Assembly: GCA_024408745.1 (NCBI GenBank)
Contig: JAKSUS010000020.1
Location: 1-11,505 of the forward strand
Source of the DNA: Candidatus Gastranaerophilales bacterium
GTDB lineage: Bacteria; Cyanobacteriota; Vampirovibrionia; Gastranaerophilales; JAILCC01
Reading direction: 5' to 3'
DNA length: 11,505 nucleotides
In this document: positions 5,241 to 11,355 of the stretch, piece after piece
How the letters are laid out: the number at the start of each line of letters is the position of its first letter
Numbering within the stretch: the first letter of the stretch is position 1
The notes under the pieces: generated by a model
Told to the model about the DNA's origin: nothing
Database searches by the model: none
What the model saw: only the letters and a program-made list of their open reading frames with translations
Translations under genes and position numbers: made by a program

Positions 5241-6393
5241 AAAAGCCTGTTCTGATAATGTTTTTGCCGTATTTGTTTTCAAGCTTATCAATAGCTTTTG
5301 CAATATTATCATTTTCATTTTGCCTGATTTCTTCGAATAAAGTACCTTGACTATTTTTAGTACAGGTTAAATCGCCCAAATAAATACCTGTTGCCCTGTA
5401 TAAAACATCCTCTTTGTATATTTTTTCAAGCAACTTAATTGCTTCTTTAGAAATTTCAAGTTCAAAAGATGTTGCACAAGTCAAAGAGATTTTGGTATAG
5501 GAGCATTTAAAATCTTTCGTCCTCAGCATTACCCCGATAGTTCCTGCATAACCGTTATGCTTCCTTAATTTTTTGCAAGCAATATGTATGTGTTTATTTA
5601 ATTCTTTTTTTATAAATTCAAAATCTTTTGTGAAAACACCGAAAGCAGATGTATCCTGTATTGATTTAGGTGCTTTGTAATCGCCATCAACAGGAGAAAT
5701 AGTTTCTCCTAACAATTCATGCTTCATTTCTAATCCTTTTGCACCTAAAAGCTGTTTAATAACACCGTCAGGCATTTGTATAAATTCAAAACAATTAAGA
5801 ATACCTTTCTTCTTCAGGGTTACAGTTATATTTTTCCCAATTCCCCAGATTTCTTCAATTTTGGTATTTTGCATTTCTGTTTCTATATTGTCCTTGTTTA
5901 TAATGTAAATTCCTCCTGCGTTTTTTGCTTTATCACTTGCTAATTTTGCAAGAGTTTTAGATGTACTTAACCCTATTGAAACAGGTATATCAGCTTCTTT
6001 TAAAACCGTTTTTCTGATGTTTTTAATTATTTCAGGATAATTTTGTTTAAAAAGTTTTTTTGTTCCCGTTAAATCAATAAAGGCCTCATCGATAGAATAA
6101 ATTTCAACATCTGGTGAAAAATTTTTCAGGCAATTCATAACTTTCTTGGATATTTCCTTGTATAGTTTGTGATTACCTGTTAAATAAATTCCTTTTGGAA
6201 AATCTTTTTTAGCCATAAAATAAGGCATTCCCATTTTAATACCTAATTTTTTTGCTTCTTTTGAGCGTGAAACGACACAACCGTCATTATTGCTCAGAAC
6301 GCAAACAGGCTGACCCTTGAGTTCAGGCTTAACTGCTTGTTCACAAGAAACAAAAAACGAATCGCAATCAACTAATGCAATAATTCTTTCCAT
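5239..6393 (-). CDS. umuC: UmuC-like Y-family translesion DNA polymerase
   Basis: A 384-aa Y-family polymerase that copies past DNA lesions. The palm begins with ALVDCDSFF, with catalytic Asp9 and likely steric-gate Phe14. SNNDGCVVSRS (34-44) is the UmuC-type finger signature. YSIDEAF (99-105) carries Asp102 and Glu103. VSIGLSTSKTLAKLASDKAK follows at about 138-157, and a helix-hairpin-helix sits near EEIWGIGKN (180-188). Near the C-terminus QGTLF (349-353) fits the beta-clamp-binding motif. At 384 aa it is shorter than E. coli UmuC (422) and lacks most of the C-terminal DUF4113-like tail. No umuD is adjacent. There is no SD, and a TATAAT eight bases before the ATG suggests an almost leaderless mRNA. 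Confidence 0.92.
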   Translation of the reverse strand: MERIIALVDCDSFFVSCEQAVKPELKGQPVCVLSNNDGCVVSRSKEAKKLGIKMGMPYFMAKKDFPKGIYLTGNHKLYKEISKKVMNCLKNFSPDVEIYSIDEAFIDLTGTKKLFKQNYPEIIKNIRKTVLKEADIPVSIGLSTSKTLAKLASDKAKNAGGIYIINKDNIETEMQNTKIEEIWGIGKNITVTLKKKGILNCFEFIQMPDGVIKQLLGAKGLEMKHELLGETISPVDGDYKAPKSIQDTSAFGVFTKDFEFIKKELNKHIHIACKKLRKHNGYAGTIGVMLRTKDFKCSYTKISLTCATSFELEISKEAIKLLEKIYKEDVLYRATGIYLGDLTCTKNSQGTLFEEIRQNENDNIAKAIDKLENKYGKNIIRTGF

Positions 6394-6401
6394 AATAATA
6401 T

Positions 6402-6416
6402 ATTATACAACTGTTC
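6402..6416 (-). promoter_or_regulatory. -10 box and degenerate LexA-like site of the polymerase gene
   Basis: A minus-strand TATAAT (6402-6407) is eight bases from the ATG. Overlapping it, GAAC-AGTT-GTAT (6405-6416) partly matches the GAAC-N4-GTTC type of SOS box: the left half is perfect, the right half matches GT only. The position fits LexA repression of a damage-inducible polymerase, but the match is imperfect. Confidence 0.35.
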
Positions 6417-6459
6417 AAAAAATAATTCTTTAAAAAATATAAAAATAGCCGTTAAAAAA

Positions 6460-7776
6460 TTATCCCATCAAGCCTGTAATAATTAGTATAATAAATAAAA
6501 TAGGCAAAATATACTTCATCATAAAGATAAATATATTATGCAAAGTTTTGCTTTTAAATACATAATCATTGGCAAGATTTAAGCACCAGCCGACAACCAA
6601 GCATACAATCATACTGCTGACGGGCATTAATATATTAGCAGTTGTAAAGTCAAATAAATCAAATAATGTTTTTCCCAATATTTTAAAGTCTTTTAATGCG
6701 CTAAAAGACAGAGTTACGGGAACGGATAGCAGTCCTATTATTGCAAACATAATTGCTGCTGCTTTTTTTCTTGAAATATTAAATTTTTCAATCATAACTG
6801 CAACAGGAACTTCGACAATACTTATGCCTGATGTTAGTGCTGCAAAAAACAACAGGAAGAAAAATCCCAAAGCGACAAGTCCGCCATATTGCATCTGTGC
6901 AAAGATTTTTGGCAATGTGATAAAGACTAAACTTGCGCCCGAATCAGGTTGCAACCCGAATGAAAATACCGCAGGAAAAATCATTACACCTGCTAATATA
7001 GCAAAAATTGTATCAGCAACGATAATGGTAAATGCGCTTTTTGCGATATTATCTTCTTTTTTTAAATAACTGCCATACGTCAATATTGTTCCCATACCGA
7101 TACTTAATGTAAAAAGTGCTTGTCCTAAAGCAGCAAGCAACATAGAAAAATCAATTTCCGAAAAGTCCGGTGAAAACATAAATTTCAAGCCGAGATGTGC
7201 ATTAGGAAGATTTAAAGAAACAGCTACAAGTACAATGAGTAAAACTCCAAGAGCTGGCATCATTATTTTATTTGCAGTTTCTATACCTTGATTTACACCT
7301 CTGTATATGAAAAATATACATATAAAAAGGAAAAATAACGTAAATAATATTGGCGTATATGTTCCTGAAACGAAATTTGTAAAATATTGACCAAAATCAG
7401 TTATTTGATTAAGCGTAAAACTTTTTAAAATATAATATATTACCCAGCCGCCTACAACAAAATAAAATGAAGATATCATTATTGTACTGATTACATTTAG
7501 CCAACCAAAAGCTTCAAACTTGGGGTTTATTGAGCAATATGCGCCTAAAGTGTTTTTTTGAGATATTTTACCCAAAATAAGTTCTGCCAAAAGCGGTATT
7601 GAACAGATAAATAAGATTAGTATTAAATAAATAATAAGAAAAATAGCACCGCCATTTTTACCCATAATATACGGGAATCTCCAAATATTACCAAGTCCGA
7701 TAGCTGAACCTATAGTTGATATAATAAAAGCAAATTGAGAGCTCCAAGAAGGTCTGTTTTCCATATCTTTCATCAT
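6460..7776 (-). CDS. Na+-dependent NSS/SNF-family amino-acid-type transporter
   Basis: A LeuT-fold inner-membrane symporter that uses the sodium gradient to import a small, usually amino acid, substrate. The hallmark TM1 sequence GSAIGLGNIWRFPYIMGKNGG, with its unwound GLGN centre, lies near the N-terminus. Eleven hydrophobic helices can be counted, ending in YILPILFIILIITGLMG, as in the 11-helix bacterial members (MhsT/TnaT type) rather than 12-helix animal ones. The exact substrate cannot be read. The start is uncertain: the frame extends to a TTG at 7791, and ATGs at 7776, 7773 and 7764 are possible. None has a good SD, although 7764 (MENRPSW) fits the usual short pre-TM1 length best. It is 66 bp upstream of the polymerase gene but has its own promoter. 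Confidence 0.93.
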   Translation of the reverse strand: MMKDMENRPSWSSQFAFIISTIGSAIGLGNIWRFPYIMGKNGGAIFLIIYLILILFICSIPLLAELILGKISQKNTLGAYCSINPKFEAFGWLNVISTIMISSFYFVVGGWVIYYILKSFTLNQITDFGQYFTNFVSGTYTPILFTLFFLFICIFFIYRGVNQGIETANKIMMPALGVLLIVLVAVSLNLPNAHLGLKFMFSPDFSEIDFSMLLAALGQALFTLSIGMGTILTYGSYLKKEDNIAKSAFTIIVADTIFAILAGVMIFPAVFSFGLQPDSGASLVFITLPKIFAQMQYGGLVALGFFFLLFFAALTSGISIVEVPVAVMIEKFNISRKKAAAIMFAIIGLLSVPVTLSFSALKDFKILGKTLFDLFDFTTANILMPVSSMIVCLVVGWCLNLANDYVFKSKTLHNIFIFMMKYILPILFIILIITGLMG

Positions 7777-7781
7777 GATAT

Positions 7782-7824
7782 CTAAATTCAAATTTAGTAT
7801 ATAACGAATTACTTTTTTTGTAAA
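7782..7824 (-). promoter_or_regulatory. Promoter of the NSS transporter with palindrome at the start site
   Basis: On the minus strand there is a -35 TTTACA (7819-7824), a 17-bp spacer and a -10 TATACT (7796-7801). The predicted start is near 7789. It falls in the middle of the inverted repeat CTAAATT-CA-AATTTAG (7782-7797), which could be an operator. This is one of the two best -35/-10 pairs in the window. Confidence 0.65.
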
Positions 7825-7901
7825 ATCATGACAAAAAAGACGTGAATAACAAAGAGGTTAAGAATGGAGCCGCTAGTATATATAATGATATAAACTTTTT
7901 A

Positions 7902-9044
7902 TTATTGCCCTAATTCGTAAGGCACTTCTGCTTTTTTCTTTTTAATATACTTTATCAATAAGTATATTAATGATGCAATTACGCATATTAATAAAGCAGC
8001 TTCAAAGGGTCTGTAAGCAAGCCAGGCAATTGTAATTGTTATTAAAGATAAAACAACTGAAACAATAAACAAAATAAAACCTGTAAAAAAGCCTAAAACA
8101 GTTGCAAGAGGAGGAATAAATTTTGCAATTGTTATAATGGGTTTTATAAATAAATTTAGACCTGCATACATTAATAGCCAGCCGACAAATCTTAATAATA
8201 GAGTTATCATATTATTAAAATCTTTATATTTTTTTAAAACCTCATCTTTTGATAATAGTCCGTCATATTGCAGGTAAACATTGCCATAATCAGTATAAGT
8301 CGCAGTAATTGTATCGTCTGATTTTTGAGTACCGATTAAAGATATTTTTGTATTTGACGGTGCATAAGAATAGGTGATTCTTATATCTCCAATTTCGGGA
8401 TTATTAACACTTTTTGATGAATAATAAAGTCCGTCAAAAATTTGATATTTATTATTTTCGGGTAAATTCGTTATTCTTGTTAATCGTTGTATTGCATTTG
8501 TTTGTTTCTCCGTTAAATCGAATGCTCCAAATTTACCTGTTTTTGCATTATATCTTTGTGAAGAAATCGGGAATTGAGGGTTAATATGGTTTTCAGGATG
8601 CTTGAAACGAGCAGAATTAATACTTCTTGAACTCCATATCTTATTATAAGTATATGTTGTTGTTTCTGTAGAACTACCGCCAAAATTATCTTTTTCTTCA
8701 GTTTTTTTATCTTCATCCCACTGATACATTTCTACTTTTCTGTTTAAAACTAAAGCATTACGAACAGAAACATTTTCATCGGAAAGGGTTTCATTAGTAG
8801 TTAAAATACCGTTTGTTGAAATTATCTTATCGTCATTTTGTCTGTCAATACTTTCATTAGATACAACAGTTGCTGTTTTATTAAGATAATTTATTTGTTT
8901 TATGACTCTTGCATTATTACCTTCATTCCACCATAACAAAACAAAACTTCCGACGAATAATATTAAACCTATAATTAAACCGGCAAAAGAGTTTTTAATT
9001 CTTGAACCGTAAGATTTATGATGTACTTCAACAAATTTATCCAT
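7902..9044 (-). CDS. TMEM43-family membrane protein
   Basis: A 380-aa protein matching the TMEM43/LUMA family plan: one N-terminal helix (about 20-39), a large polar extracytoplasmic domain (about 40-275), then a hydrophobic C-terminal block with about four helices (279-299, 308-342 probably two, 347-366) and a KKKK-rich tail. The family-typical WWNEGNNARV follows helix one (38-47). Bacterial members are widespread but their role is not established; animal TMEM43 is an inner nuclear membrane/ER protein. The ATG is supported by an AAGGAAG SD. The upstream gene on the same strand is the tRNA-Pro unit, whose terminators isolate it. The NSS gene downstream has its own promoter, so this gene is probably transcribed alone. 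Confidence 0.85.
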   Translation of the reverse strand: MDKFVEVHHKSYGSRIKNSFAGLIIGLILFVGSFVLLWWNEGNNARVIKQINYLNKTATVVSNESIDRQNDDKIISTNGILTTNETLSDENVSVRNALVLNRKVEMYQWDEDKKTEEKDNFGGSSTETTTYTYNKIWSSRSINSARFKHPENHINPQFPISSQRYNAKTGKFGAFDLTEKQTNAIQRLTRITNLPENNKYQIFDGLYYSSKSVNNPEIGDIRITYSYAPSNTKISLIGTQKSDDTITATYTDYGNVYLQYDGLLSKDEVLKKYKDFNNMITLLLRFVGWLLMYAGLNLFIKPIITIAKFIPPLATVLGFFTGFILFIVSVVLSLITITIAWLAYRPFEAALLICVIASLIYLLIKYIKKKKAEVPYELGQ

Positions 9045-9075
9045 TTTAACTTCCTTTCCGTATTTTATGAAAATA

Positions 9076-9104
9076 ATTATATATTATTTCCGGAAAATCA
9101 ACAA
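9076..9104 (-). promoter_or_regulatory. Promoter of the TMEM43-family gene
   Basis: On the minus strand there is a -35 TTGTTG (9099-9104), a 17-bp spacer and a -10 TATAAT (9076-9081). The spacer contains the perfect 10-bp palindrome TTTCCGGAAA (9087-9096), possibly an operator. The leader would be about 25 nt and includes the SD. Confidence 0.55.
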
Positions 9105-9125
9105 ATAATTTCGAATAATATGAGT

Positions 9126-9192
9126 AGCTTATCTGCATTAAGTTCAAATCATGTCGTTAAAAAAGAGCCATATTACTATGACTCTTATTAAA
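9126..9192 (-). repeat. Truncated, diverged third unit of the tRNA-Pro tail repeat
   Basis: AGCTTATCTGCATTAAGT (from 9127) and the following TTCAAATCATGTCG match the middle of the 139-bp units with two substitutions and one missing base. The tRNA-tail part on its left is absent. Instead of the common hairpin it has its own (AAGAGCCATA 9163-9172 with TATGACTCTT 9177-9186, one mismatch), followed on the minus strand by six T, so it can serve as the final terminator of the tRNA transcript. Confidence 0.7.
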
Positions 9193-9331
9193 TGGTCGGA
9201 ACGACAGGACTTTCCGAACTTGTGAGGAAACGCAGCTTGTCTGCATTATGTTCAAATCATGTCGATTACACAAATATTACACAAAAATAAAAAGCCAATA
9301 GCTGAAAACAGTTATTGGCTTTTATTTTAAA
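9193..9331 (-). repeat. 139-bp tandem repeat, copy 1 (tRNA-Pro tail plus terminator)
   Basis: This copy is identical to copy 2 over 139 bp except for T at 9220, where copy 2 has C at 9359. It begins (plus-strand coordinates) with the 17-bp TGGTCGGAACGACAGGA that forms the 3' end of the tRNA-Pro gene. Then come a diverged T-arm-like stretch, a middle block shared with the truncated unit, and a hairpin (9292-9304 with 9309-9321) flanked by T/A tracts that terminates on either strand. It contains no ORF. Confidence 0.95.
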
Positions 9332-9470
9332 TGGTCGGAACGACAGGACTTTCCGAACCTGTGAGGAAACGCAGCTTGTCTGCATTATGTTCAAATCATG
9401 TCGATTACACAAATATTACACAAAAATAAAAAGCCAATAGCTGAAAACAGTTATTGGCTTTTATTTTAAA
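9332..9470 (-). repeat. 139-bp tandem repeat, copy 2, directly abutting tRNA-Pro
   Basis: The second full unit ends one base before the tRNA's encoded CCA (9471). Its tRNA-like segment retains GAACCTG, the T-arm sequence of the true tRNA. On the minus strand ACAGG and CCTGT can still form a T-stem, but the loop is ten bases instead of seven. The hairpin (AAGCCAATAGCTG 9431-9443 with CAGTTATTGGCTT 9448-9460, loop AAAA) is the first terminator downstream of the tRNA. Confidence 0.95.
9431..9460 (-). terminator. Terminator hairpin just downstream of tRNA-Pro
   Basis: A 13-bp stem with one G-T wobble and an AAAA loop, followed on the minus strand by TTTTTATTTTTG. It lies 11 bp beyond the tRNA CCA. 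The identical hairpin recurs at 9292-9321 in repeat copy 1, and a different one ends the truncated unit, giving three terminators in series. Confidence 0.85.
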
Positions 9471-9547
9471 TGGTCGGAACGACAGGATTTGAACCTGCGA
9501 CCCCCACCACCCCAAGGTGATGCGCTACCAAGCTGCGCTACGTCCCG
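9471..9547 (-). tRNA. tRNA-Pro (anticodon GGG)
   Basis: The 77 nt fold as a complete cloverleaf on the minus strand. The acceptor is CGGGACG with CGTTCCG and the D-stem is GCGC/GCGC around AGCTTGGTA. The anticodon stem TCACC/GGTGG encloses the loop TTGGGGT, which gives anticodon GGG (reads CCC and CCU). The T-stem GCAGG/CCTGT encloses TTCAAAT. The 3' end ACCA, including CCA, is encoded. The AT-rich 63 bp upstream should hold its promoter, but I cannot pick one -10 with confidence. Its 3' end is duplicated twice downstream in the 139-bp repeats. Confidence 0.97.
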
Positions 9548-9610
9548 ACAACAAATTAAAAAATATTCAATTATCAATGTATTTATTTTATCACTAAAAT
9601 AAAAATTTTG

Positions 9611-10372
9611 CTAACTTTTGTCGTTATTTCGAACAGATTTTACACAAAATTCTATATATCGACCATTTTCACTTTTTTGGGCTTCTTCTTTCAAATTATC
9701 TGCTGATTTGTTGTTTTTTACTAAACTCTGAGTCATCTTCATTGCAAGCCAGATTTTTTTATCCAGCCTATAAAAATTCAATTTTCCTTTGTCGGATAAT
9801 TGTTTCATACTCTCATAAAATTTAGTATAAATATGCTCTTTATCATTTCCTTTTATTTTTGATATATCAAATTTTGGTATATCTGTACGCAAACGCAGAT
9901 AGTAATTAACATATTTATCATATATAGGGAAATATTTTTTTGTTTCTTCTGTACATCCATAATACCTTAACAAAGAAAAAAATTTTGTTATTAAGGAAAA
10001 AGGGAAAAAATTATTTTCTTTATTCTCAATTAAATCACAACATATTTTATCTATTATTTCTTTTAATTCATCATTATCAATATCAAAAACATTTTCATCT
10101 TGTATATTTTCATATATAACATTATTTGTATTTAACAAATTACCAAATCGTCGCACTTGCGTACTATAACAAGAATCTATAACTGTTAAAAGTAAAAAAA
10201 TATCATTTTTATTTAGCTTACCAGAATTGAAATTTTTTATAATTGATTCAATTATATTTTGATCTGATGTATAAATTTTAGGAATATTATCATTGTAAAT
10301 ATCATCATCATTGCATTCTAATTTATCGGATAACCATTCATATACGTCTTGTAAATTTTTTATCTTACACAT
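9611..10372 (-). CDS. 253-aa hypothetical protein with YSTQ / YFPIYDKYV motifs
   Basis: No confident family. It is a soluble, mostly helical protein. Two motif blocks are visible: IDSCYSTQVRRFGNLLN (65-81) and, after an acidic stretch, PFSLITKFFSLL (124-135) with KYFPIYDKYVNYYL (146-159). The pairing of a YSTQ-like block with SxxTKxxxF...FPIYDxxV resembles a recurrent family of uncharacterised bacterial proteins often found in variable regions; that link is from memory and tentative. The ATG has an AAGGAG SD nine bases upstream. The gene is visibly more AT-rich (Lys, Asn, Ile) than its hisF neighbour, is the only complete gene here ending in TAG, and sits next to a tRNA with duplicated 3' ends. 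All of this fits acquisition by transfer. Confidence 0.75.
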   Translation of the reverse strand: MCKIKNLQDVYEWLSDKLECNDDDIYNDNIPKIYTSDQNIIESIIKNFNSGKLNKNDIFLLLTVIDSCYSTQVRRFGNLLNTNNVIYENIQDENVFDIDNDELKEIIDKICCDLIENKENNFFPFSLITKFFSLLRYYGCTEETKKYFPIYDKYVNYYLRLRTDIPKFDISKIKGNDKEHIYTKFYESMKQLSDKGKLNFYRLDKKIWLAMKMTQSLVKNNKSADNLKEEAQKSENGRYIEFCVKSVRNNDKS

Positions 10373-10402
10373 GCTTAAAATCTCCTTACAAAGTAAACAA
10401 AG

Positions 10403-10417
10403 TACTAAATGTTAGTA
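10403..10417. promoter_or_regulatory. Palindrome upstream of the 253-aa protein gene
   Basis: TACTAA-ATG-TTAGTA is a perfect 6-bp inverted repeat with a 3-bp centre, 30 bp before the start of the 253-aa gene and within the 64-bp gap to hisF. Minus-strand -10 candidates (TAATAC, TAGTAC) overlap it. It could be an operator, or chance in AT-rich DNA. Confidence 0.3.
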
Positions 10418-10436
10418 TTAAAATAAAATTTTTCTA

Positions 10437-11201
10437 TTAATTTTTACTTCTCAACGGAATATTATATTTTTTTAATTCTTTTTTTAATGTCGGAACAGGT
10501 AAAGTTCCGTAGTGGAAAATCGATGCCGCAAGTGCTGCATCTGCTTGCCCTTTTTCAAACACATCAACGAAATGTTGAACATTTGCCCCCGCTCCGCCTG
10601 ATGCAATAACAGGGATGTTAAGACTTTCCGATACCATTTTTGTAACTTCCAAGTCAAAACCGTTTTGAGTTCCGTCTGCATCCATTGAAGTTAGTAAAAT
10701 CTCACCTGCACCAAGTTTTTCAACTTTATTTACCCAATCTGAAACTTTAATTCCTGTGTTTTTTTTGCCGGCATTAATGAAAACATAAAAATCATCATCA
10801 ACTTTTTTTGAATCGACTGCGACAATAATCGCCTGAGAGCCGAATTTATTTGAGGCTTTTTCAATTAATTCGGGATTATTAACTGCAGCAGAGTTTAATG
10901 AAACTTTATCCGCACCTGCATGTAATAAATTATTTATATCTTCAACCGTTCTTATTCCTCCCCCGACAGTAAAAGGGATAAAGACTTGTTGTGCAACTTT
11001 TTCAACCATATCTAAAGTTGTTTGTCTGCCTTCGTTGGTAGCGGTAATGTCTAAAAAAACGAGTTCGTCTGCACCTTCATCAGAATATTTTTTGGCAAGG
11101 CTTACAGGGTCGCCTGCATACATAAGGTTTTCAAAATTTACACCTTTAACGGTTTGCCCGTTTTTAACATCCAAACATGGTATTATTCTTTTTGCTAACA
11201 T
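10437..11201 (-). CDS. hisF: Imidazole glycerol phosphate synthase cyclase subunit HisF
   Basis: A (beta/alpha)8-barrel enzyme of histidine biosynthesis. With the glutaminase HisH it converts PRFAR plus ammonia to imidazole glycerol phosphate and AICAR, in the cytoplasm. The 254-aa length is typical. The start MLAKRIIPCLDVKNG places catalytic Asp11 exactly, and VAVDSKK places the second catalytic Asp at 130. Phosphate-binding loops FTVGGGIRT (77-85) and VIASGGAG are intact. The ATG has a GAGG SD six bases upstream and a strong promoter. No other his gene is adjacent, so the pathway is scattered, as in cyanobacteria and relatives. HisH must be encoded elsewhere. Confidence 0.98.
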   Translation of the reverse strand: MLAKRIIPCLDVKNGQTVKGVNFENLMYAGDPVSLAKKYSDEGADELVFLDITATNEGRQTTLDMVEKVAQQVFIPFTVGGGIRTVEDINNLLHAGADKVSLNSAAVNNPELIEKASNKFGSQAIIVAVDSKKVDDDFYVFINAGKKNTGIKVSDWVNKVEKLGAGEILLTSMDADGTQNGFDLEVTKMVSESLNIPVIASGGAGANVQHFVDVFEKGQADAALAASIFHYGTLPVPTLKKELKKYNIPLRSKN

Positions 11202-11234
11202 TTTTTACCTCTACTAAAGAATTTTATCAGAAAA

Positions 11235-11264
11235 ATTATAATGATTTTATTAATTCTTTGTAAA
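11235..11264 (-). promoter_or_regulatory. Promoter of hisF
   Basis: On the minus strand there is a -35 TTTACA (11259-11264, 5 of 6), an 18-bp spacer and a perfect -10 TATAAT (11235-11240). Transcription would start near 11228, giving a leader of about 27 nt. No attenuator or T-box fits in so short a leader. Confidence 0.7.
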
Positions 11265-11320
11265 ATTTTATTAAATCAGGCATAAAAATAATTAAAGATT
11301 TTCAAAATTTTGCCGATATA

Positions 11321-11326
11321 TATAAT
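11321..11326 (+). promoter_or_regulatory. -10 box of the plus-strand gene at the window end
   Basis: A perfect TATAAT, with a partial -35 TTTTCA (11299-11304, 16-bp spacing). The predicted start is near 11333, about 23 nt before the ATG. It is divergent from the hisF promoter. Confidence 0.55.
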
Positions 11327-11355
11327 GCGTATTAAATGAAGAAGAGATAAAAAGC

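Noticed and set aside
6569..7069. 166-codon plus-strand open frame inside the NSS transporter gene
   Set aside because: It is fully antisense to a clear LeuT-family membrane protein; its composition is what the complement of hydrophobic codons yields, and there is no SD.
7864..7893. Nine-codon plus-strand mini-ORF (MEPLVYIMI) with a GAGG SD six bases upstream
   Set aside because: The SD spacing is good, but there is no convincing plus-strand promoter or terminator and the region overlaps the NSS upstream area; probably chance.
9126..9470. CRISPR-like array
   Set aside because: The repeats are 139 bp and directly abutting with no spacers, and they carry tRNA tail sequence; no cas gene is present.
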